Below are positions 38,639 to 46,486 of a DNA stretch of 64,000 bases, piece after piece. Position 1 is the stretch's first letter, and each line of letters starts with the position of its first letter. The stretch lies in contig NZ_FNBX01000001.1 in the NCBI RefSeq assembly GCF_900102485.1, positions 62,001-126,000 of the forward strand, written 5' to 3'. The stretch is from Desulfovibrio legallii (lineage in GTDB: Bacteria; Desulfobacterota; Desulfovibrionia; Desulfovibrionales; Desulfovibrionaceae). Made by a program: the position numbers and the translations under genes. The notes beneath the pieces are model-generated. The model was not told where the DNA came from and did not search any database. It saw only the letters and a list, made by a program, of their open reading frames with translations.

Positions 38639-39265
38639 ATGGCCGTTGCAACCTTTCCCCTGGGCCCGCTGGAAACCAACAGCTACCTGCTGCACACCGC
38701 CGCGCAGGCCGTGGCCGTGGACGTGGGGGGCGACCCCGCGCCCATGCTGGACTACCTGCGGGAGCACAAGCTCGCCCTGGCGGCCATCTGCATCACGCAC
38801 CGGCACTTCGACCATCTGTACGGCGTGGCCGACCTGGCAAAGGCCACGGACGCGCCCGTCTATGTGCCCCAGGGCGACGACGCCCTGGCCCAGACCGAAT
38901 CCAGCCAGGGCGGGCTCTGGGGCTTCCCCCCGGTGCCGCCCTTCGTCAGCCAGCCCATGCCCGAAGGAACCGCCGCCTTCGGCGGCATGGACTGCCAGAT
39001 ACTGAACACGCCAGGCCACACGCCGGGCGGGGTTTCCCTGTACTTTCCGACGGAAGGCGTGGTCTTTACGGGCGACGCGCTCTTTTACCGCTCCATCGGT
39101 CGCACGGATTTCCCCGGCGGGGACCACGAAACCCTGCTCCATTCCGTGCGCGACGTGCTCTTCAAGCTGCCCGACGCCACGCGCGTCTTCCCCGGTCACG
39201 GCCCGGCCACCAGCATCGGCGACGAAAAACTGAATAACCCCTTCTGCGGCGAATTCCCCTCATGA
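38639..39265 (+). CDS. MBL-fold hydrolase, glyoxalase II-like
   Basis: The 208-aa protein has the metal-binding motif THRHFDHLYG, NTPGHTPGGVSLY, FTGDALF and FPGHGPATSIGDE, the layout of small GloB-like hydrolases. The likely substrate class is glutathione or other thioesters, but the C-terminal substrate domain of true glyoxalase II is missing. It starts an operon with the flavin reductase (4-base overlap) and comF. Confidence 0.9.
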   Translation: MAVATFPLGPLETNSYLLHTAAQAVAVDVGGDPAPMLDYLREHKLALAAICITHRHFDHLYGVADLAKATDAPVYVPQGDDALAQTESSQGGLWGFPPVPPFVSQPMPEGTAAFGGMDCQILNTPGHTPGGVSLYFPTEGVVFTGDALFYRSIGRTDFPGGDHETLLHSVRDVLFKLPDATRVFPGHGPATSIGDEKLNNPFCGEFPS

Positions 39266-39957
39266 ACCGGCCGCTGGTCCTGCTCTGCAGCCCCCACCCC
39301 AACGGGGTTTCGGATACGGTAGCGGCCCTGTTCGCCCAGGGCATGGCCGACGCGGGGCAACAGCTGCGCCTCCTGCCTTTGCGGGATTACGCCTTCGCCC
39401 CCTGCACCAACTGCGGGGGCTGCGCGGCCCCACCCCACCGCTGCACGCTGGATACGGCCAACGACAAGGCGGCGCAGATCCTGCAGCTCATTCTGGACGC
39501 CCCCCTGGTGCTCCTTTCCTCCCCCATCTACTTTTATTCTCTGCCCGCGCACTTCAAGGCGCTTATCGACCGCTCCCAGCGCTTCTGGGCCGGGCAGGCT
39601 CACGATGCCGGGCACGCCGCCGCACAGCTCAAGCCGGTGCTGGCGGCCCTCTGCGCCGGACGCTCTCGCGGCAACAAGCTCTTTGCCGGGGCCCTGCTCA
39701 CGCTGAAATACTTTCTGGCCCCGCTCCATGCGGGCATCCGCGAAACCCGCCTCCTGCGCGGGCTGGAAACCACGCAGGATCTGCTGGAGCGCCCGGCGGT
39801 CTGCGGCGCGCTGCGCTCCTGGGGGCACGACTGGGGCAGCCGCCTGGCCGCGCTGCCGCACGAAGCCCCCCACGGTCAGGCCGCACCGGACCTGTTCGCG
39901 CCACACCTGCCCGAACTGGATCCGTCCGCACCGGATCTGCCTCCCCAGGACCGGTGA
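39262..39957 (+). CDS. Flavodoxin-fold NAD(P)H:FMN reductase-like protein
   Basis: The 231-aa protein has the flavodoxin-like start LLCSPHPNGVSDTVAALFAQ, a cysteine loop PCTNCGGCAAPPHRC, and VLLSSPIYFYSLPAHFKALI, typical of NADPH-dependent FMN reductases and iron-sulfur flavoproteins. The cysteine spacing could hold an iron-sulfur cluster. It overlaps both neighbours by four bases (ATGA, GTGA). Substrate unknown. Confidence 0.88.
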   Translation: MNRPLVLLCSPHPNGVSDTVAALFAQGMADAGQQLRLLPLRDYAFAPCTNCGGCAAPPHRCTLDTANDKAAQILQLILDAPLVLLSSPIYFYSLPAHFKALIDRSQRFWAGQAHDAGHAAAQLKPVLAALCAGRSRGNKLFAGALLTLKYFLAPLHAGIRETRLLRGLETTQDLLERPAVCGALRSWGHDWGSRLAALPHEAPHGQAAPDLFAPHLPELDPSAPDLPPQDR

Positions 39958-40748
39958 ACGGCCTTCCGCCTTTCCCGGCCCTGCCCGGCCCCGCCGCCTG
40001 GCCGCGCCTGCTGGGCCTGCTGGGCCTGCGCCAAAGGCGCTGCCTCCACTGCCTTGCCCCCTTCGTCCCTGCCCCCAACGCTGCGGGACACAACCCGGAA
40101 GCCCTGCTCTGCCCGGCCTGCCGCCCTTTGCTGGGCCCCTATGCCGGACCGCGCTGCCCCGCCTGCGGCCTGCCCCCGCCGGACTTTGCCCAGCGCACGG
40201 ACCTAGGCGGCCTGTGCGGCCGTTGCCTTACGGAACCGCCCCCCTGGAGCGGCCTGGCATTTTATGGCCTGTACACGGGGGAGCTGCGGCATCTGCTGCT
40301 GCGCCTCAAATTTGACGGGCATCTCTATCTGGCGCCCTTGCTGGCCGGTCTGCTGCTGCGCGCTGCCCGGCATTTGCCGCGCCCGGACGCCCTGCTGGCC
40401 GTGCCGCAACACCCCGCCCACCTGCGCCGCCGCGGCTACAACCAGGCCCACGAGCTGGCCAGGGCCCTGGCCGCAAGCGCGGGCCTGCCCCTGCGCCCCG
40501 TCCTGCTGCGCCGCACAGCGCCGGGCCCGGCCCAATCCACCCTTACGGCGGCGCAACGCCGGGCCAACGTTCGCCACAGCTTTGCCGCCGCTGCGGAGGC
40601 GCAGGGGTTGCGCCTCTGGCTTCTGGACGACGTCATGACCACGGGCAGCACCCTGGCCGCGGCCGTCACCGCCCTGCGGGCCGCCGGGGCTGCGGCGGTG
40701 GACGTGCTGGCCGTGGCTCGCACGCCGCTGGACGAACACAGCACATGA
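39954..40748 (+). CDS. comF: ComF-family phosphoribosyltransferase-like protein
   Basis: The 264-aa protein has an N-terminal zinc-type cysteine region (CLHCLAPF, CPACRPLL, CPACGLPP, CGRCL) and a C-terminal PRTase fold with VPQHPAHLRRRGYNQAHELA and LLDDVMTTGSTLAAA as the PRPP loop. In naturally competent bacteria ComF helps DNA uptake; many non-competent species also carry it. The start is GTG at 39954. dprA, another competence-type gene, is 4.4 kb away. Confidence 0.93.
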   Translation: MNGLPPFPALPGPAAWPRLLGLLGLRQRRCLHCLAPFVPAPNAAGHNPEALLCPACRPLLGPYAGPRCPACGLPPPDFAQRTDLGGLCGRCLTEPPPWSGLAFYGLYTGELRHLLLRLKFDGHLYLAPLLAGLLLRAARHLPRPDALLAVPQHPAHLRRRGYNQAHELARALAASAGLPLRPVLLRRTAPGPAQSTLTAAQRRANVRHSFAAAAEAQGLRLWLLDDVMTTGSTLAAAVTALRAAGAAAVDVLAVARTPLDEHST

Positions 40749-40896
40749 CAATGCCGGGCGCTTTCGCTATACTGGGGAGCGCGATTGTGTAGAATTGTTA
40801 TAGAGTTGGCGCAGGGTACGCCCGTGCCTCCGGGCCGGCGGCAGAAAACCGCGCCGACACGATGCAGACCCTGGCGAGGGATCCCCCTTCGCCGCT

Positions 40897-40919
40897 GCCT
40901 GTCCTTGTTATGGACAGGC
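40897..40919 (+). promoter_or_regulatory. Leader hairpin before the DUF4198 gene
   Basis: GCCTGTCC pairs perfectly with GGACAGGC around TTGTTAT, 15 bases before the start codon and next to the GAGGA ribosome site. It could tune translation. The whole 186-base leader is GC-rich and fits no riboswitch class I can name. Confidence 0.35.
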
Positions 40920-40934
40920 CCAGTGAGGACCACC

Positions 40935-42074
40935 ATGCCGCACACCATTTTAGGTTTTTCCGCCCCGCGCCGCGCGCGGTCCGGTTGCCGCCGCGCGCCG
41001 CACGCCCTTGCGCGCCCGGCCCTGTTCTGTCTGCTGCTGACAGGGCTGTTCCTGACCGCCGCCCCCACGGCCCAGGCGCAGGTGACCCTGCTGGTGCCGA
41101 GCGCCCCCAGCGTGGAAGCTCCGCCGGAGCGGGCCGCAAAAGTCGAGGCCAGGCCCGAAACGGCGAAAAACGCCCCCAAGGCCGAAGCAAAGCCCGACGC
41201 CAGGGCCCGCGAGGACAAAAAAAATAAGGAGCAGAAGCCCGACGGTCCGGCCGAGGCCCTGCCCGCCGCCGCAGGCGCGGCGGCCCCTGCGGCGGCCAAC
41301 GCCACCCTGCCCGCTTCCGCGGAAGCGCCTGCGGCTGCGCCGGCTGCGGAAGCGCCCCAGCCCGACATTGATGCGGAAGTGGACGTGCTTATCACCATGC
41401 TGCGGCCCTTCCAGTACGAGGGGCTGGTCATGGACATGCCCCAGCTTTTCGCCGTGCTGCGCTACGACAACGCCACGCCCCTCAAGGAAGGACATTTGCA
41501 GCCCGAACGCCGCGACCTGCTGGGCGATGTAGAGGAAATCCGCTACCTGGACCAGAAGGCCTGGGGGGCCAACGTGGCGCTGAACAAACCCGGCCTCTAT
41601 CAGTTCATCATTGAGGCCCGGCCCTGGTGGGACGCCGCCCGCCAGCGGTTTGTCCAGCACTATGTGAAGACCATTCTGCCCGTGTACGGCGTAGAGCGCG
41701 GCTGGGACGCGCCCGTGGGGCAACGCTTTGAAATTGTGCCCCGCACGCGGCCCTTCGGCCTTATGGCGCCGGTTCTGTTCAGCGGCCAGGCGCGGCTGGA
41801 GGGCAAGCCCCTGCCCAACGCTCTGGTGCGCATGCGCCGCATCAATATGGAAAAAACGGCCGTGCCCACCCCCTGGCACGAAGAACTGGTGGCCAGGGCC
41901 GACAGCCAGGGCGCTTTCTCTTTTGTGCTGGGCCAGCCCGGCTGGTGGTGCTGCCAGGCCGAAACTGAAGGCGCGCCCCTCAAGGGGCCGGACGGCCAGC
42001 CCAGGCCCCTGGATATGGGCGCGCTGCTCTGGCTTTTTGTGGACGCCCCGCCCGCCGCGCCGCGCCAACGCTGA
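40935..42074 (+). CDS. Exported DUF4198-type protein (possible metal-transport partner)
   Basis: The 379-aa protein has a signal peptide (residues about 25-52, LFCLLLTGLFLTAAPTAQAQ) and a long Ala/Pro/Lys-rich linker to about residue 150. The C-terminal domain contains YQFIIEARPWWDAARQRFVQHY, FEIVPRTRPFGL and a final GWWCCQAE. This matches the DUF4198 family, whose members include periplasmic proteins of nickel or cobalt uptake systems. No transporter gene is adjacent, so the metal link is inferred. GAGGA precedes the ATG. Confidence 0.75.
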   Translation: MPHTILGFSAPRRARSGCRRAPHALARPALFCLLLTGLFLTAAPTAQAQVTLLVPSAPSVEAPPERAAKVEARPETAKNAPKAEAKPDARAREDKKNKEQKPDGPAEALPAAAGAAAPAAANATLPASAEAPAAAPAAEAPQPDIDAEVDVLITMLRPFQYEGLVMDMPQLFAVLRYDNATPLKEGHLQPERRDLLGDVEEIRYLDQKAWGANVALNKPGLYQFIIEARPWWDAARQRFVQHYVKTILPVYGVERGWDAPVGQRFEIVPRTRPFGLMAPVLFSGQARLEGKPLPNALVRMRRINMEKTAVPTPWHEELVARADSQGAFSFVLGQPGWWCCQAETEGAPLKGPDGQPRPLDMGALLWLFVDAPPAAPRQR

Positions 42075-42318
42075 GCCCCTTGTTTGGGTGTACAGCTAAC
42101 TGCAGCGTTTTACCCGCTTTTTTGCGATAGCGGGTGCGGAGCGTGCTGCCTTGGCCTTTTTTGTCCGGAGCGTGTATATTCAGCCATACATTGCCGGAGA
42201 GCCTCGGAGCAGGTTTTCGTCCGCCGTGGCGGCGGGCAGCCCTGAGGGCTTGCGGCAGCGCTTACGGGAACCGTTGCGGCCGGGCTATCAACCGCACAAA
42301 CGCTCCAAGGAGAACAGC
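42075..42318 (+). other. Leader of the molbindin gene with direct repeats and hairpins
   Basis: The 9-base word CGGAGCGTG occurs twice (42137-42145 and 42167-42175), and a stem ACCCGC/GCGGGT lies before it. No ModE-type operator or known riboswitch could be confirmed, although molybdate control would make sense for the gene that follows. Confidence 0.35.
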
Positions 42319-42747
42319 ATGAACACCAGCGCGAGAAACGTGTTTCGCGGCAAAATCGTCGCCGTCCATTCCGGTGCCGTCAATGACGAAGTGGAACTGG
42401 CCGTGGAAGGCGGCCCGAGCATTGTGGCCTCCATCACCCAGGTGAGCACCAAAAAGCTGGGCCTCAAGCCCGGCGTAGAAGCCATGGCCCTGATCAAGGC
42501 CAGCTTCGTGCTGCTGGTGGAAGACGCGGAAAACTATCTGCTTTCCACCCGCAACCAGTTTCCCGGCACCATCGGCAAGGTGACCCCCGGCGCGGTCAAC
42601 GCCGAAGTGGTGGTGGACCTGCCCGGCGGCACGTCCATTGCCTCCATCGTGACCATGGGCAGCGTGGAAAAAATGGGCCTCAAGCCCGGCAAAAAGATCA
42701 CCGCCGTCGCCAAGGCCTCCCAGGTCATTCTGGCCGTGCCCAAATAG
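42319..42747 (+). CDS. Molbindin (tandem TOBE/Mop domains)
   Basis: The 142-aa protein is two consecutive Mop-type TOBE domains: ARNVFRGKIVAVHSGAVNDE and RNQFPGTIGKVTPGAVNAEV, each ending in the GLKPG-containing half. Molbindins bind molybdate or tungstate oxyanions in the cytoplasm and may store or buffer them, which suits an organism with Mo/W formate dehydrogenases. AAGGAGAA precedes the ATG. Repeat copy D begins 13 bases past the stop. Confidence 0.92.
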   Translation: MNTSARNVFRGKIVAVHSGAVNDEVELAVEGGPSIVASITQVSTKKLGLKPGVEAMALIKASFVLLVEDAENYLLSTRNQFPGTIGKVTPGAVNAEVVVDLPGGTSIASIVTMGSVEKMGLKPGKKITAVAKASQVILAVPK

Positions 42748-42759
42748 GATTCAGCCTTT

Positions 42760-42904
42760 AGAACAGATTCCCTTTGTGAATAGGTATTCTCAAAGGTTAC
42801 GACACGTTCGTTCCGGCGCTTGCCAGCGCAGCTGCATTGCGCTTACGCCCGCACGGCGCGCGTCTGCCCGCGCAGCCGCCCGGCAGTGCAACGTTACAAC
42901 GCCG
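42760..42904 (+). repeat. Multi-hairpin intergenic repeat, copy D
   Basis: In order: AGAACAGATT edge, hairpin CTTTGTGAAT/ATTCTCAAAG (42772-42795, one mismatch), hairpin AGCGCA/TTGCGCT, a GGCG-CGCC block, and the terminal imperfect hairpin at 42881-42904. It is diverged in sequence from B and C but keeps the same order and spacing. It lies between convergent genes. Confidence 0.85.
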
Positions 42905-42949
42905 TATATCAGCGGCACCTGCCCGGCAGAGGCTGCCCCCTTTCATGAC

Positions 42950-42987
42950 AAAAACGCCCCAAGGCCGTAAGGCCCGGGGCGTTTTTT
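42950..42987. terminator. Bidirectional terminator
   Basis: AAAAACGCCCC pairs with GGGGCGTTTTTT with an inner GGCC/GGCC stem. T runs exist on both strands, serving molbindin and ppaC. Confidence 0.88.
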
Positions 42988-43006
42988 GCGTCAGCTGAAA
43001 GCCTGC

Positions 43007-43924
43007 TTATTTGAAGGCCTTCTCAAAATTGGGAACCACCTGCTTTTTGCGGCTCATGACGCCGGGCAGCCAGACGGAATCGCCCGCGGGCTTGACGCCG
43101 AAGGCTTTTTCCACCACGGCGGGGTTGTCGGAAACGATGAGCATTTCCGAGCCTTCCTTCATGATGTCCGTGAGCAGCAGGAAGACGCTGTGGCGGCCTT
43201 CGCCCTTGACCTTGGCGATCTCGGCCTGCAGGCCGGCCTTGACGGGCTCAAGGATGGAGAGGTCCACCACTTCCAGCTGGCCGATGCCCACTTTGTTGCC
43301 GTTCATGTCAAAGTCTTTGTAGTCGCGGAAGACCAGGTCGTGCATGGAGGTGCCGTCCACGGCGCTCTTGACCTTGAACATCTCCATGCCCAGCTTGACC
43401 ACGTCGTCCACGCCCACAATCTTGGCCAGCTCTTCCACGGCTTTCTTGTCGGCAGGGGTACAGGTGGGGGACTTGAAAATGACGGTATCGGAGAGAATGG
43501 CGCAGAGCATGCCGCCGGCGATACTCTTGGGGATTTCCACGCCGTAGAAGTCATACATGTTCTTGAGCACGGTGTTGGAGCAGCCCACGGGCCAGATCCA
43601 GGCTTCCAGCGGCGTGGAGGTGGTCACGTCGCCCAGCTTGTGGTGGTCCACAATGCCCAGCACGGTGGCGGAGTCCATGCCCTTGGGGGCCTGGGCCAGG
43701 TCGGAATAATCCACCAGATACACTTCCTTGCCGGCCACGTCGGAGACCACCTGGGGCGCCGTCAGGCCGAACTTCTGCAGCACAAAGGCGGTTTCCGGGG
43801 AGGGCGCGCCCTGAGCCACCGGGGTGACGTCCAGGCCGCGTTTGCCGTACAGATCGGCGGCGGCAATGGCGGCAATGATGCTGTCGGTATCGGGATTCAT
43901 GTGACCAAGAACTAATGCGGACAT
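43007..43924 (-). CDS. ppaC: Manganese-dependent inorganic pyrophosphatase
   Basis: This family II (DHH) pyrophosphatase has 305 aa, with the motifs GHMNPDTDSI, YLVDYSDLAQ, GIVDHHKLGD and the C-terminal SRKKQVVPNFEKAF. It hydrolyses pyrophosphate from ATP-consuming reactions; in sulfate reducers it pulls ATP sulfurylase forward. It has no CBS insert, so it is not the nucleotide-regulated type. GGAGAG precedes the ATG, and a promoter lies about 60 bases upstream. Confidence 0.97.
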   Translation of the reverse strand: MSALVLGHMNPDTDSIIAAIAAADLYGKRGLDVTPVAQGAPSPETAFVLQKFGLTAPQVVSDVAGKEVYLVDYSDLAQAPKGMDSATVLGIVDHHKLGDVTTSTPLEAWIWPVGCSNTVLKNMYDFYGVEIPKSIAGGMLCAILSDTVIFKSPTCTPADKKAVEELAKIVGVDDVVKLGMEMFKVKSAVDGTSMHDLVFRDYKDFDMNGNKVGIGQLEVVDLSILEPVKAGLQAEIAKVKGEGRHSVFLLLTDIMKEGSEMLIVSDNPAVVEKAFGVKPAGDSVWLPGVMSRKKQVVPNFEKAFK

Positions 43925-43981
43925 GGCAGTCTCTCCTTCCGTTGGTTCGGGTATGGGCGGTACCGTGGCACCGCTTTGTTC

Positions 43982-44010
43982 TCTTTAGCACAAAGTCAGG
44001 TCCATGCCAA
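43982..44010 (-). promoter_or_regulatory. Sigma-70 promoter of ppaC
   Basis: On the minus strand TTGGCA (44010-44005) and TAAAGA (43987-43982) are 17 bases apart, about 60 bases upstream of the ppaC start. Confidence 0.5.
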
Positions 44011-44056
44011 GACCTTTTGCCGAAAATTCCCGGCTAAAACGCAGCAAAATTACAAT

Positions 44057-44080
44057 AACATATTATAATATTTATATGTT
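44057..44080. promoter_or_regulatory. AT-only inverted repeat between ppaC and xerC
   Basis: AACATAT and ATATGTT flank a 10-base A/T core in a very AT-rich pocket. It may bind a regulator of ppaC or act as an upstream promoter element. Confidence 0.35.
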
Positions 44081-44110
44081 AGACTGCGATTTACCCTTCT
44101 CGTGATTTTT

Positions 44111-45175
44111 TTATTTTTTCCCGGCCCTGGGGTGAGCCGCGTCATAGGTCTCCACCAGCCGTTCCAGGCTGACCTGCGTATAGCGCTGGGTGGTGGTCAG
44201 CCGTTTGTGGCCCAGAAGCTCCTGCACGCTGCGCAGGTCCGCCCCCGCCGCCAGCAGGTGGGTGGCGAAAGAGTGGCGCAGGCTGTGCGGTGAAACCGTC
44301 ACCGCCAGCCCCGCCCGCCGACAGAGCCGCGCTATGATGCGCGCGGCCTCCCGCCGCTGCAGCCGGGCCCCGCGCGCGCCCACAAAAAGGGCCGTTTCTT
44401 CCGGCAAGGCCAGCAGGGGCCGCTCGCACAGCCAGGCCTGCAGGCGCTCGCAGGAGGCGTCCGAAAGCGGCGCAAGGCGCTCCCGCGAGCCCTTGCCCAT
44501 AACCCGCAGCACCTGCGATGCAAGCTGCACGTCGTCCTGGTCCAGGCCCAGGGCCTCGGAAATGCGCAGGCCAGATCCGTAGAGCAGCTCGGCCAGGGCC
44601 AGATCGCGGCAGAGCAGGCGCTCCGCCTCGGCCGTAGCCGGCTGCCGCGCGCCGGGCGCGTCCAGCAAGGCGAAGGTCTCGTCCACATTGAGGGCGCGAG
44701 GCTGGCGTTTTTCCTGCCGGGGATTGCGCACCTGGGCGGCCACGTTCTCCCCCACCCGGCCGTTGCGCAGCTGAAGCCGAAAAAAAGAACGCGCCGCCGC
44801 CAGCTTGCGCGCCATGGAGCTTTTAGCCTCCCCCTGGTGGAACAGCCAGGCCAGAAAGGCCTGCACATGCCGTTTGGTCACGGTTTCTGGACGGCCCAGG
44901 TCCACCCCCTGGCCGCGCAAAAAATCCCGCAGCTGGGCCAGATCCGCGCCGTAGGCCCGTCGGGTGGCCTCCGCCGCCCCGCGCTGCACAACCATCCAGG
45001 CCAGGAAGGCGTCGATAAGCCTTGCTGCCGCGTCCGACCCGTCCCGTCCGGCCGGCTTGTCCAGCCCTTCTGGAGGAAAGTCGGCCGGGCGCGCCGCTGC
45101 GGCCTGTGTTCCTGCCGCGTCCGCCGCAAACCGCTCGCCATCCGCTCCTGACGCCCGCCGTTCTTGCCGCTTCAT
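44111..45175 (-). CDS. xerC: Tyrosine recombinase XerC
   Basis: The 354-aa recombinase has the catalytic residues in family context: Arg in GSGLRISEALGL, Lys in VMGKGSRERLAP, His/Arg in HSLRHSFATHLL, and LLGHKRLTTTQRYTQ for His and the Tyr nucleophile. It resolves chromosome dimers at dif with a XerD partner. An N-terminal extension of about 50 residues is longer than usual. The ATG overlaps the dprA stop, an order dprA-xerC seen in many genomes. Confidence 0.93.
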   Translation of the reverse strand: MKRQERRASGADGERFAADAAGTQAAAARPADFPPEGLDKPAGRDGSDAAARLIDAFLAWMVVQRGAAEATRRAYGADLAQLRDFLRGQGVDLGRPETVTKRHVQAFLAWLFHQGEAKSSMARKLAAARSFFRLQLRNGRVGENVAAQVRNPRQEKRQPRALNVDETFALLDAPGARQPATAEAERLLCRDLALAELLYGSGLRISEALGLDQDDVQLASQVLRVMGKGSRERLAPLSDASCERLQAWLCERPLLALPEETALFVGARGARLQRREAARIIARLCRRAGLAVTVSPHSLRHSFATHLLAAGADLRSVQELLGHKRLTTTQRYTQVSLERLVETYDAAHPRAGKK

Positions 45176-46476
45176 GCCTGCACCTCATAACGCGCCCCTG
45201 GCAGCCGCCGCACCTTGCCCTGCATCTCCAGCCCCACCAGAAGGCCGCTCAGGGCCGCCGGGGCCAGGCCCAAAGCCAGGCCCAAAGCGTCCACCTGCAA
45301 GGGACCGCGCTCCCGCAAATGCGCCAGCAGCCGCGCGCCCTGCGCCTCCGGGGCCAGCAGCGCCGCCACCGGGGGCGCGGGGGGCGTCGGCTCCACGGCA
45401 GAAGGGGCCGGGGCGGCCCCCACCGCTCTGCCCGCATCCCCGGCGGGCGCAGCCGCAGCCACGGTCTGGGGGGCTGCCCCATCCGCCGCCGCAAAACCGT
45501 CTGCCGCGGCCGCCTTTTCAGCTTCGGGCAGAGTATCGGGACTAATGCCGTAGGGCAGCAGCCGCGCCGCCAGATCGCGCAGCACGTCCTCGGCGTTGAA
45601 TACGGGCCGCGCCCCCTGGCGCACCAGATCCTGGCTGCCCAGGCAGTGCGCGTCCAGGGCCGGACCGGGCACAGCGTAGACTTCCCGGTTCTGCTCCAGC
45701 GCCAGCCGGGCCGTGACCAGGCTGCCGGAGCGGCTGGCGGCCTCCGCCACCAGCACACCCAGCGCCAGACCGCTGATAATGCGGTTGCGCACGGGGAAGT
45801 TGGCCGCCATAGGCGGCGTGCCGGGCGGGAATTCCGAAACCAGCAGGCCCTCGCGCTCCATAGCCGCGAACACGGGGGCGTTGGCGGCGGGGTAACGCAC
45901 GTCAATGCCCGTGCCCAGCACGCCGATGCTGCGGCCTACCTGGCCCAGTGCCGCCTCATGGGCCACGCGGTCAATGCCCTGGGCCATGCCTGAAACAATA
46001 GTCAGCCCGCAGGCGGCGAGGCAGCGCGCCATATAGGCCGCCGCGGCCTTGCCTTGGGCCGTGGCCCGGCGCGAGCCCACCACGGCAAAGACGGGCGCGC
46101 GCAACAGGCTGCCGTCGCCCCGGCAGTAGAGCACGGCGGGCGCGTCGGGAATCTCCCGCAATAACGGGGGATAGCCCGGATCAGACCAGAGCAGGATGCG
46201 CGCCTCCAGGCCGCGGGCGCTGTCCCATTCCCTTCTGGCCGCCGCGCGCCAGGATTCGGCCGCAAATTCCCGGGATGCCGAGAGCAGGCCGGCATCCCCC
46301 CAGCGCTGCCGGGCCTCCACCGCGCCGTAGGCGCTGCCGTACAGCCGCAGCAGTTTTGCCAGCGTACGCGCGCCTATGCCCTTGCAGTGGCGCAGGGCCA
46401 GAGTAGCCCAGAATTCTCTGCGCTGATCCGCATCCATCGCCCGCCACGGGCGTCCCGCACTTTCCGTCGCGTCCAT
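45172..46476 (-). CDS. dprA: DNA-processing protein DprA
   Basis: DprA (434 aa) loads RecA on incoming single-stranded DNA. The N-terminal SAM-like helices are followed by the Rossmann-fold core with VVGSRRATAQGK, IVSGMAQGIDRVAHEAAL, FPVRNRIISGLA and AAS-RSGSLVTARLALEQ-type motifs. After an Ala/Pro linker, a winged-helix domain ends the protein (LLAHLRERGPLQVDALGLAL). The ATG at 46476 lies 11 bases after the cpoB stop with GAGGGG upstream. Confidence 0.94.
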   Translation of the reverse strand: MDATESAGRPWRAMDADQRREFWATLALRHCKGIGARTLAKLLRLYGSAYGAVEARQRWGDAGLLSASREFAAESWRAAARREWDSARGLEARILLWSDPGYPPLLREIPDAPAVLYCRGDGSLLRAPVFAVVGSRRATAQGKAAAAYMARCLAACGLTIVSGMAQGIDRVAHEAALGQVGRSIGVLGTGIDVRYPAANAPVFAAMEREGLLVSEFPPGTPPMAANFPVRNRIISGLALGVLVAEAASRSGSLVTARLALEQNREVYAVPGPALDAHCLGSQDLVRQGARPVFNAEDVLRDLAARLLPYGISPDTLPEAEKAAAADGFAAADGAAPQTVAAAAPAGDAGRAVGAAPAPSAVEPTPPAPPVAALLAPEAQGARLLAHLRERGPLQVDALGLALGLAPAALSGLLVGLEMQGKVRRLPGARYEVQA

Positions 46477-46486
46477 GCCGGGCCCC

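Noticed and set aside
40749..40934. Cobalamin or NiCo riboswitch before the DUF4198 gene
   Set aside because: Neither the B12 box nor the conserved NiCo core could be found; only a generic hairpin is supported.
42075..42318. Moco riboswitch or ModE site before molbindin
   Set aside because: Fragments such as CCTCGGAG look suggestive, but the full conserved pattern is missing and no ModE palindrome was found.
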